From NCBI GenBank assembly GCA_032158295.1, contig CM063262.1, positions 5,737,394 through 5,801,393 of the forward strand: DNA of 64,000 nt. Reading direction: 5' to 3'. Origin of the DNA: Pycnopodia helianthoides (lineage: Eukaryota > Echinodermata > Asteroidea > Forcipulatida > Asteriidae). Made by a program: the position numbers and the translations under genes. Positions 50,510-62,500 of this stretch are shown piece by piece. Position 1 is the first letter of the stretch; each line of letters starts with the position of its first letter. Under the pieces are notes generated by a model that saw only the letters and a program-made list of their open reading frames with translations, was not told the DNA's origin and did not search any database.

Positions 50510-53500
50510 GTAAGCGCCATTGTCGAACATATTGACTGAACTTCCCTTATTAATTTACCTGGTGCTGTTACATTTTACAATACCATTTGTGTTAGTGCTT
50601 GGAGGAAAAATTTGGTTAGTGTACTGGGCCCAATTGCATAGAAGCTGCTTAACAGGCCGATTTTGTACTTACTGTGTGATTTCCATTTCATAGCGCTGCT
50701 AACACTAACAGTAAGCACACGAAAAGGCATGCTAACTGCTAACCTTCCTGGCTTACTGCACGAAAATGAATGACGTAACAATGCAAATCTATATGGTGAA
50801 CGCGCAAGCTGGCCGCCTGATTTTCTCGCTAACCTGTGAAACACGCTTAGCTTAAGAAATTTTTCTCTATAGTAAGCACGAAAATTTGCTTTACCGTTAA
50901 GCAGCGCTATGAAATTGGGTCCTGGTAATCATGGAAAGGGGTGTGTTGATATTGTCTTATCTATAGTCCCAGTAACGGGCACTCTAGTCCTTTTTTAACG
51001 ATACCTATTTTTTCCAGAATCTTGTCCTACAAAATTTTTTTCAACAGGAGTTCACCAGCGCCCCAGTTATTTAAAGGTCTGCCGCCAGCCCCAAGTGCCT
51101 CCCTCTGACTCCCTCTGCTTCCTGGCCCTCAGCTCCTCCTAGCCCCACAGGATAGCATAAGTGAATGAGCTTTCAAATAGAAACTTGCATTTTTTTGCTG
51201 TAAGTTTTCCCCCAGTTGTCACTTACCACCATTGCCTAATTCATAACTGTGGAGAGTGTATTTACTATTAAAACAATTTGGTGCAAAAACTGTTCGCTCG
51301 TTTCGATGTATTGTAATTTTATGAAGAATCTTCGAAATGACAATCACTCCCTTGAAAGTTTAGAACATCGACGGCGCCGTGATGTTTAACTGCTGCGCAT
51401 GAGCGATGACAAACTGTATGACTTCGCTGTTCTAGTTAATGATCTTAGTCAAGGTGGTATTCATCACACACACAGTGCCACTAGCGGACCATGAAACAGC
51501 AGAAAGCAGCAGGAGTAAAAACAGCGCACTGCAGCGTGACGAGGAAGACTAGATGAGATAGGCAGTGCCGATGTTTCAGCGAATCGAGTCAGTGCTCATG
51601 ATCTTTCGCATGATCAGTAAACATCTTGTATGGCGCCAACGATGTTTAGTCGAATGATTGTCAGCTCAGAGATTGGCTCCCGCTCAGGCCAACAAAAATA
51701 AATTGTCATGTTGACCTTACCCGACCGACCCTAAAAATACGGCCGACCCTGGGTATTTTAATTTTTTTTAAAGGGAAGAAATTTAATATAAATTAAAATC
51801 TATAGAAATTAGTCATGAATTCGTTCGAAACCATTTCTGGCCTTTTCTCATTGTTGTACGCCGATAGCCTGCATAGAACTTTGGACTGCACAATGTTTTA
51901 CACAAGGAACATGCAGAAGATTTTGCAGGCCTGATACTTTAGTAGCACGGATATAGATGCATGTGTACTGTACATGTATAGTCGTGTACCAGACACCCAC
52001 TATACTGCGCTGCGTGTCATCTTCGTTGCTGAGAGGAAAAAACAAAACGAACAAAAACCTACCTACATGTACACTGTACCTATCCTATTTTTTCTGGCCC
52101 GTTACGCCAACATAACATTATTTTTTTCAAGGCCTTTTCAACCGAAAAGTTTCACATTCGAATCCCCACTGATGCCTGTTTTTTTTTTCCCCTCCATTTA
52201 TATTCTGTCAATTTTTTTATCTCCCCCAAGGAGCTTGAAGCGTACGGAAAGGTCTTGAGTCAGTTGAGGGTACTGCTCGGCTACGGAGAGAAACTCTTGG
52301 CCTACTCGGACGTGGAGAGCGGTCAGCTGTTCCCGGACAGAGAGCAGCTGGATCAGATGCCGATAGACATCATGCTGGAGGTCCAAGCTCTGGATAGGGA
52401 GTGCTTCTACGGACGCTGTCTTAGGCTTTCAGGTAAGTTAATCTCGACGGGGAAGCGTACCTTGTTTGTTTGTTAGTTTGTTGTTTTTGTTTGTTTGGTT
52501 ACGTTGGTAGCACACCATCCAAATCAAAGGTTCCTTTTTGTTACAAAGACACCAATAACAGAAATAACAAACTTGAAAATCTTGAGCTCATTGTATCGAG
52601 TCAAAGAAATGTGAAAAGTACTTTGTATTCTGTTTTCAAACACCTGTTTTTTTCGTGACACATGAAAACGTTATTGGTTTTCACTTTTTCCCATAACATG
52701 GCATCACAAAATAATTTTACAGGATTTGCTGATGCACTTTTTGTAGTTTGTTGTATTGGTTTTTTTCTTTAAGAGTGTACATTAAACTGCCGTTCTTTAG
52801 TTTTTTACTAAATACACCATACCATTAACTCGTGTAAATTTTAATTTAATCCACTGGTCACATTCAACCACCCAAAAAAGACCGAAACAAAAACAGTCGA
52901 GCTAACTAACAAACAACATAAATTTGGTTGATGTTTTGTCAGGAGTTTTTTTTACATATTGGGCTCTCGTAATAAGCACCAGTATTTGTTGTTCTCTTGC
53001 GTTTGACGTGAGTCGCAAAACTTTGGCCGTAATTTTGAGTTCAATACAATGATAAACACTGGAGGTAGTCTGTCCGCTCTTGTATAAATGGCACATTTGT
53101 ATATCACAAGGACAATAGTCTGGAATCAGGGATTACACAACTACCCCTTGAAAAAAGGGAGATTGTGAGCAAAAATTCCAGTATCGTTTGTCGCTCTTTG
53201 TATTGGGGAAACAAAGTGTAGCATGGTAGGTGCATGCCAGTGCATGCTACACAATGCATTTGGATAGACATAACATCAGCTGTCCGTCTGACTGCAAATA
53301 ATTTAGTCGCTCTGAAGTTGTTCTGGGCATTCAAAACCTGTCTGCAGGAGCCCAGTTTAGAAAAGGTTGGCGTGTACACTTGCCTTGCCATATAGTACAA
53401 TACAACAATTCTCGGTCCTTCTTATCTTTTAGCCATGTTCGCATTGGACTTTTGGGTAACTCAACCATTTTTTAAGTCCAGTGCGAACAGCCCGGGAAAA

Positions 53501-56500
53501 TCTCACCCAGACTTGAAAGCGAATCCATTGAGTAGTTTAACCTGCCACCTTCTGCCTAGATAAACAAACCTGGTCAAATTAACAGAGCCAAAAAGTCCAG
53601 TGTGCATGCATCATCCGCCCAGACACCAGCCCTCAGAAATTTGAGAAATGATTTCATGCATGAATCGTTTCTCAGATTCAAATGTTTTTGGGTGAAAAAA
53701 TTATCCAAACCATATTACTTCGAAGGGAGTCCTTTCCTCAAAATAGTTCATCAACAGCTGCAGTGCTTTTAATCTCCAAGTAGTTTTATGGTTATTAATT
53801 TTTGGAGTATTTACCAATCTATGACCCTACCTTTAAAGGAACATTACAGAATTGGTAATTGTAAAATATACTTTTGATCACAGATTTACATAAAACTTAC
53901 ACGGTCTAATGATGATGATAGTAGAAAACATCCCTTGAGAAATTTCTGTCTGAAATGCCATATTTGATGAGAAATGAATAAACTAATTTTCCGATTGGAG
54001 TTTATCGCTCAGTGAGCGTTTTTATTCATTTGTTGAACCTATATGATTTCATGCAAATGTGTAATCGGTTTTTTCACTATTTTCTCGTGACCCAGATGGC
54101 CGATCGATCTCAAACTTCTACAGGTTTGCCAGTTTATGTATACGGTGGGTTACATAAAGTGCTTACACTTCCAGCAACTGTTTTGTTAGCAAAAACCAAT
54201 TCTGTAATGTTCCTTTAAAGATTGTGTGTAAGAGAAAGATATACAACTGATGTCCAAAGATAGTGCTGTTTCAGTTTTGTTTTTTAGTTTTGTCTGTGTG
54301 TGGCACAAATAAACACATAAAATGGCACTGCCTAAACTGAACAACTTCTTGTTTTTCAACGCCCACAAACAAGCAATAACTTTACGACTCTGTCTGGAGT
54401 GGTAGCCTCCATAACCGGTGTCTGTGTGAGGCACACAATAATCTTTCCTGTCATGACAAAAAGTACAATGGACGCTTATTTTCATTTCTGTTTTTCAAAA
54501 TTCCAGGTTGCATTTATTGTTACACGCATGAGCACACTCGCTTGAGCACACTCGCTTGAAGGACAAATCTGAAAAGTATTTTTGTGTCTGTTGGTGAATT
54601 TATTTAACCAGATTGATACAATATTACACAGTACAGTAGGTTCGGAAAGACCCTTTTTTCAATATTTACTGCTAGCTGCTTTAGAGTACAAAGTGCAATT
54701 CGTTGGTAACGATTTTTACACAATGGGGTGTTTTATCACATAAAATAGGTTCATGGTATTAATAAATCATAATACATGTACATATAATAGCAAAAAATTA
54801 ATATAATAACCCAAGTGTGTAGAATTTGTTCTCATGTTCTGGAACAGTACAAAACATTCTGGTCCAGGAAACATTTTGAAATACATGAAAAAGCCCTGCG
54901 GTTTTGTAACTTTTTCATGTACACACAGCTGTGTTGCGTTCAGTCTATGGACATTCCCTTTGTTCTGTACACTTAAGGAAAGTCATATTCTTTAACACTG
55001 TAAAAAAACACTGTGTGGGCGTGAGTAAGTCCACATAGTGTTTCAAATCCCTACATTATGTGGACCTCTTTTGTTCTCAGGTCTACATTTCGTGTGAGGC
55101 CCAGCGTAGCCCCACTCTACCCTGTCAAAACAGGCCTGTGGCTGTACTTGGAATTATGAACTCTTGCCCTGGCCCAGTTACTGCAGGTGCGCCCTCCCTC
55201 CGTATCAAATCTACATGTATGAGCTCTCCATAGAACTGGGCGAGGCTTCATAATGTACAGCCACTGGCCTGCCTTGATCATGACGACATAGCCCTTTTAA
55301 CTACATGTAAACACATTTTTTAACTAAAGCCAAATAATTTTTTTAAACATGTTTAGCGTCCCCTCCCTTTTAGAGGCTGTCTCCTTTTTTTTGCTCTCTT
55401 TATTTTTTTAAGGATCAATTTTTACGATCTCTGACAAAAGAAAAATCAATTCTACATTTAAAACATGATAATTTTTTACTTTGGCACATCGGAAAAAAAA
55501 CACCACCCAAAAAGTTGGCTACCATCTTTTAAAATAGCCCAGTCAGTTGTCTTGAAAATGTGTCGGTAGGCCATAAAAACAAAAAATATTACTTTTTTTT
55601 TTTTTCAAAAGGCAGGACGCTAAACATGTTTTTTTTATTTTGTTGGCCTAAACAAGTATTTTTAGTAATATGCAGTACATAATTGATGCTTTTTACTAAA
55701 CAAATTACTTTGCTTAAGTGTACATGTCCCAGCTTCACTGAATGGAGTTCAGCCTGTAGAATTATTGTACAATAATGAGCTCAGGAAAAATCAATATTAT
55801 CACTCAGGTGCTATTTATAGCCGTGATTAATAAATGATAACGATGACTTTGTGGTCTACAATGGGATATGAGTCGCTCTTTACATTTTGTACATTTTACA
55901 TGTTTTGAATTTAAAAAGCACCATGAAAGAGAAGCCAAGGATAGTCAGAGGTTTTTGCACTATGTCATGGTTTAAACTTATTATTAAATTTACCCCTGAA
56001 AAAAAGAAGCTTAAAGGGGCTGTGTCGTCATGATCAAAGCAGGCCTGTGGCTGTACGTGGAGTTATGGACTCTCACCCATTTACTGCACGCGCGTGCGCA
56101 CTCCATAAATATGACACAGAGGTAGGGCGTGGTCTGTGCATGAATTGAGTGAGAGTTCATTAAATTGTATAGCCACAGGTTTGCTTTGATCATGATGACA
56201 GTGCACCTTTAAAATGAAATAATCAAAATCCTGCCGTTATACAAAAAAAAAATTATTTTTATTTGTTTTCTTCAGATTTAAAGGTATTGTACACTTTTGG
56301 TAACAGCTCAAAATCAGTGTCCACATTTTGTGTGATTAAACATATGCATGAACAAACAAACCTGTGAAAGTTTGAGCTCAATTGGTCATCGAGGTCACGA
56401 GAAAATAGTGAAAAGAGATCAAATACAAAATTTAAAAACATAAAACAAAACAGTTTAAAATGTTACATATTTTACAGTAGAGCTTTTAAAACCAAACATT

Positions 56501-59500
56501 TATACCATCATCTGGGTTTTCCCCAGGGTTTTCTCAAAACTGAGGGGTATTCTGGACCCAAACTTTGGAAGTTTGGTCTAAGCACGCTGAATTGAAATGA
56601 GGTCCTCTGAGTGCTTTTTACAGAGCATGACCCCGTTTAACCTTGACTTCCAGTTCAAACCGGCAAGCTGAAAATGACAAAGATTCATTTCTCAAGAACT
56701 AATCGTAATTTAATTTTTGATTGTAGTTCTGTGACAGCATGTGGCAGTCCCTACAGACCGTTGCCGTTGCGCTCGCTTCGTACAGTGAGGGTTACCACAA
56801 ACACGAGGGTACCCTCTCCAGAGCAGCTTCGTCAATCTTCCATGGGTAAGTCGGACAGGCCTCAAGTTCCCTCGAAGACAATTTGTTGACAGATGACCGT
56901 TTGCCGACAGAGGACCATTAGTCGACCGACAACCATTTGTTGACAGACAACCATTTGCCGAAAAATAAACATTTGCTGACAGACGACCATTTACCGTTGG
57001 ATGACCGTTTGCCGACAGATGACCATTTGCCGACAGATGACCATTTGCCGACAGATAACCATTTGTTGACAAATGAACATTTGCTGACAGACGACCATTT
57101 ACCGACGGATGACCGTTTGCCGACAGATGACCATTTGCTGACAGACGACCATTGGCCAACGGATGACCGTTTGCCGACGGATGACCATTTGCCGACGGAT
57201 GACCGTTTGCTGACGGATGACCGTTTGCCGACAGATGACCATTTGCCGACAGATGACCATTTGTTGACAAATAAACATTTGCTGACAGACGACCATTTAC
57301 CGACGGATGACCGTTTGCCGACAGATGACCATTTGCTGACAGAGGACCATTTGCCGACAAGCGGCCAATGGACCTTTTACCATGAAATATGCTAATTACA
57401 TTCAGGCTTGGGTACAGACACTATTGGTTGGCAAACGCCAGAGAGTTGTGCACTAGGCAGACGCACAAATGCGTGCGCATCACGCCACCATCAGTCCCAA
57501 ACAAAAAGGTTTGATGTTCACTCTTTTTTTCCAACCATGAGGGAGAGTGCGCACATGCGATGATCAATTTACATATTTCATGGGAAGGGTCTATTAATCC
57601 CTGGTAATCAACCTTGGATGCTTTTGGTCAGGAGCACCGAGGCATTTTGTGACAGTTTTTCTCTTAAAGGAACATTACAGAATTGGTAAGAAAAAAACTT
57701 GTAAAATATACTTTATGATCACAGATTTACATAAAACTAACACGGTCTAATGATGATGATAGTAGAAAACATCCCTTGAAATATTTCTGTCAGAAATGCC
57801 ATATTTGATGAGAAATGAATAAACTAATTTTCTGATTGGAGTTTATCGCTCAGTGAGCGTTTTATTCATTTGTTGAACCTATATGATTTCATGCAAATGT
57901 GTAATCGGTTTTTCACTATTTTCTCGTGACCCAGATGGCCAATCGATCTCAAACTTCTACAGGTTTGTCAGTTTATGTATATGGTGGATTACATAAAGTG
58001 CTTACACTGCCAGCAACAGTTTTGTTAGCAAAAACCAATTCTGTAATGTTCCTTTAATGGTCATTGTGCAAAGCTGGCCCAGAATGTTGTTCCAATAGGG
58101 GGGTGACTTTTCGAAGACCCTAGGTGGCAAAAGATGGATTGCAATACGCGTCATTGACCGCCATCTTTGATGTAAAACGATGGAAAAGTGCACGCGTGTA
58201 CGCGCTACGCCCGACTATCAGCCAATGATAGCTCTTCACGCGTGCACAATTCATCAAAGATGGTGGTCTATTGCAATCCATCTATAGGAGTTTTAAACTA
58301 CATTACTTCAGAGGGAGTCGTTTCACACAATGTTTTTATACTATCAGCAGCTCTCAGGTGCTCCTTACCAATTAAGTTTTTTATGGTCATGTGTTTCTTG
58401 AGTAACTACCAAAAGGACCCACTGCCTTCAAGTTACAATATTTACTGACTACGACAGCACACAATAGACCTTTCTTTTGCAACGTCACAGCCCAAGTTTT
58501 TTGCCAACCAAGGTTGGAAAACTATGGGAAGCCTTAAATGCAAAGCAATAACAGATAACCACAGTTTGTAACAATGTCACACAAATATTCAAAAACAGTG
58601 TTGAATTTGAAGGAAACAAAGCAACCAATTATAAGATGTATATTTTTCTTATTAAAAGTTTGCAGAAATGTTTAATTTGGTCACAACATCTGTACCCACG
58701 ATTGAATGTTTTGCTAACGTTCGGCCCTCCATGCCAACCAGCGCGGTTTGTCGATCAACAAAAGGAAGGTCTATATCATCAAGAAAAATGAACGTACTGT
58801 ATGCTTTTCTGAATGCTGTGTTTTCATTGCTTTACATACATGTAGGAGTCGGTACCTGACTAACCCAGAAGCGAGGGCCAAGCAGATCGTCAGCGTCACC
58901 AACAAGTCGGACATTCGATTCTGCAAAGCATTCTGGTCCATCACAGAGGGTGATGTCATTGCGGTAAGACTAGGCTGCCTCTCTCTTCTGGAAAAAGAAG
59001 AAAAATGTGGCAAAATCAACCATGTCCTGGCATACATGTGTGGTGAACGCAAGTGCGCCCTCTATCTGACTTTGGCCTGATGCAACTTCTTTATTTGCGT
59101 ATTGACTGTAGAAACTTATCAGTTTGTGTCCGCAACCTTTGGACCGTTCTCTTTTCCGTTGAGCTTTCGGCAGGTAAAGAGCACCCTCTATTTTCTCTGG
59201 GTAATTCTCTCTATTTTCTAGGGACAATGGCCCCGGCCATGCTCCTGATGTTGATTATCTGGGAGGGGGAGTATAAGACTTTAAGACCCCCTTGCTTATG
59301 ACGTCACAAGCCCCAAAACAGTCCCCTGAGGTCAATGAAGACCTACCATTGGCGTACACGCGTGCACGTTTCCATTGTTTGGCATCAAAGATGGCGGCCA
59401 ATGCAAGGGGTCTATATATTATTATAAGTTGGGAAGGTAGTGCACTCCGCTCTACCAGCCAGGCTCCTAGTGGATGATACCCATGCCTACATCCTTACGG

Positions 59501-62500
59501 ACTGTGAAGGGGGGTAACCCTGTTTCAGCCCCAGGAGTAGGTGGCAACGTGCCCCTGGTGACAGTTGATTTGCGTCGACAGCCCAAATCAGTGAAGTGCA
59601 GCCCTCACCTTGAAGGCGATATTTCATTTAAAAAAAATTAATTAAAATATACAGTGCATACATAACTTTATTCCTCTCTGTTTTTGTTTTTATCTACACC
59701 AGGATATGTGCAACCTCATGGCTGGTACCGTCGCGGTTAACAAGCTAATTCAGATTCAACCTCATACGTTTGAGTTGGAAGGTGAAGAAGGAGAGCAGGT
59801 GACCATCGTGCCGCCGTGTGCGCACACAGGGCCGAGCTCCGTACAGATCCGACTGCTGTCGTTTGTCGAACGAGAAGGACAGGTAAAGTTAGTGGTCAGA
59901 ATTTGCCGAATCGCCGGCTAGCTGGAGGGTTTTGCGTGAGTTCTTGTGTGAAAACAGCAAGAACTGATTCATGGACGGTACTTTTCAGAACTGAGAAGTC
60001 TCCCGAATTCCAAAAATCTACTCCGCGGTAGTAGAACAAATAGCAAGACAGGTTCTCTAAAGAACAAAAATCTACACAACAAAGTAGATATACACATGGT
60101 GTTACCGCAAACCGAATATACATTGATACCTCACCATGCAATGCCTCATAAACCATATAAGAACTAATTCACTGTCTTTTAACATTGTGAATTTGAAGCA
60201 TTTGTCATGGTCAGACACTGTAATCTTGGTTAGTTACTAGGGTTTGGGAATTTTAACTGGTGAACCGTTTAAACAAGAAAGAAAAAAAGCGTCATAAAAA
60301 TCGGAATGTTTGGATTGTTCTGTAGCATTTGGCAAGGTCAGAGTGAAACTTTGACCTTGGTTGGTTACACGGATTACTAATGCATGTTTTGGATTGACAG
60401 CGGAGCACCAGCTGCCCGACAATGTTGTAGAATTTGTCCAATGAAAAACCTTGACTGCCACACCGGGAGCCTGCATCCTTTGCCGGGCAAAACAAAAGGT
60501 ACGTTTTACCCATCAGGATTTGAAAGGTTGCTGCACTTGAACGAAAAAAGAAAATCTGTTACTCTCTCTCTCTTTTGTCAGAGCTGGCTGAACGAGGTCA
60601 CTCCCCAGAAATCCAGCAAAGTGGAAGAGAAGGACATGCCCCCTAAATCAGCTGCACCAATGTCCAAGGGCTTACTCATACATATTCATGGCGGTGGATT
60701 TGTTGCACACACTTCAAAGTCACACGAGGTATAATTTATGTATATTTTTATATACGTATATATGCATATTCATATTCGTGGCTGTTTTGTTGCACACACT
60801 TCAAAATCACATGAGGGGCATGTATAATTTATGTAAAACCAAAGGCTTTTGTTTGCATATCGTCTATTTTGCATGTTTGGTGCACAACACACTTCAAACT
60901 CCTATGATGTATAATTTATGCAAATCCACGAACTTACTTAATATTCATGCTTTGTTTTATTGCACATACTGCAAAATCACCCAAGGTGTACTCTATGCAA
61001 AGTCAAGGGCTTACTCATACATATTCATGTTTTGTTTTGACTTTCGTTAAAATTCAGTCAAAACAGCCTTGAATTGGACCTTTTGACTGACGAAAAAATT
61101 CCTCCTTTGAATGTAAAGATTCATTAGTTATTGAAATACAATGGCGTCTTGTTTCAAATTTTCGCTCTGAAAAAGTCAGTTATGAACCAAAACATCCCCT
61201 GTACTAAAATGTAGAGACCAATTTTTTCTCGGATTATTTTTATCAGATATTTTGGATGTTGACAAAGTTTGTTCCCTACTCATATAAGGACTCTATCTAT
61301 TGGAAAATGAGTACATCACAAAATAGAATTGGTCATTTCCCTTCCCTCTTTATAGTGGAAAAGTAGGGGTTAACTCAAGTTTTTCTGGTTCACATAGCAA
61401 GCACCTTGCTTGCGAGCTACAGTGATTAAGTTCAGTTATGTGGCATCCTTGGTTTCATGACCAGAAACATATAATAATAACTTTTTAACCCAATGAAAAA
61501 TCTGATGCGTGTGCACACTGGCAGGCGAATTTCACCAGAGGGCAGTCTAGATGTAAACAAAGGCCACATGATCTTTATTATGTCAACTTGGCCCAATTTC
61601 ATAGAGCTGAAAATAATGCTTAAAAATTTTATGCTTAGCAGAAATGAGCAGGACACCAGTCCAAAATTGTACAGGTGACATGGTATTTTGGCTGGTAACC
61701 TTTTTCTGGTAAGCATAAATTTGTTGTGCTTGGCTACTTTTTGTGCTTAAGTAGCTCTATAAAATTGGGCCCTTGTCACATGAATGAGAAATTTCTGCCC
61801 TTTGTGTGAATTTAAACTATTTTATATCAGCATGATGATAAAAATAGCTGTTAATTTCTTCAACAAAAAAAGAGTTAATTCTCTAGTGCTGAAGAAACTG
61901 TTACCATAAGCTCCTTGAAATCTACAACTCCAGGGGTTACATTCTTAACCCTTTCAGCCCCAAGGGCGACTATAGTCGACTGTGCACTATACCCTGCTTG
62001 AGCCCCAAGGGCGACTATAGTCGCCCAAGATAACACACAACAAAGCACTCAAGCCTGGGCACAAAGGCCATGTGTTAAAAAGCTGTAGTTTTGTCCATGT
62101 TCACCCTCCATACCCAAGCTCACCATCATTGGAAAGAGAGAGATCGGATCTTTCCAATGACGGTAAAATAAAATAGGGTTGTTATTTTGCAACCACTTCA
62201 AATTAGAGTAAAAAGATCCGAAATGACAAACACCTACGGAGTGCCGTAAGGTTGTGTGCAAAAAAGTGTTTGGGTTTTCAGAACACACTGAAGAAACAAA
62301 GACCAAGAACTTTGACATTTTTTGGCTGATTTCAAAGTTTTTTTAATTATATGAAAGGAAATTCAATAAGTAAGACAATTTGTATTACTCATTATACTCT
62401 AAAATAATATCTTCAAAGTAATAATAGAGTTTTTAAAATCAAACTTTGAACACAAGCTTCCTGTTGTGTTAGGAAGTGTGGTTCACGCTTGAGTGGTCAA

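Larger units (their letters stand above)
52433..56726 (+). other. lipase intron 2 (4.3 kb)
   Basis: Contents: E2b and C4 (53635-54218), L2 and L1 (55120-56212) and B3 (56278). The stretch 52440-53630 and the AT-rich stretch 54480-55100 have no recognised feature. Confidence 0.6.
56846..58845 (+). other. lipase intron 3
   Basis: Begins 35 bases before an 18-bp minisatellite (56880-57362). It then has an inverted-repeat element (57368-57597, atgaaatatg/catatttcat arms), C5 (57664), H5 (58131) and an E-type tail fragment (58290-58437). Confidence 0.6.

Noticed and set aside
56710..57395. Repetitive 152-codon (+) and 216-codon (-) frames.
   Set aside because: Both are produced by an 18-bp minisatellite whose period is divisible by 3; the + strand here is also lipase exon 3 and intron.
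60401..60498. Exon-like segment with acceptor gacag and donor GTACGT in lipase intron 5.
   Set aside because: Two of three frames have internal stops (TAG or TGA), and the remaining one has no HSL similarity. Joining exon 5 directly to exon 6 gives the expected spacing to HGGG in phase 0, so no exon is needed here.
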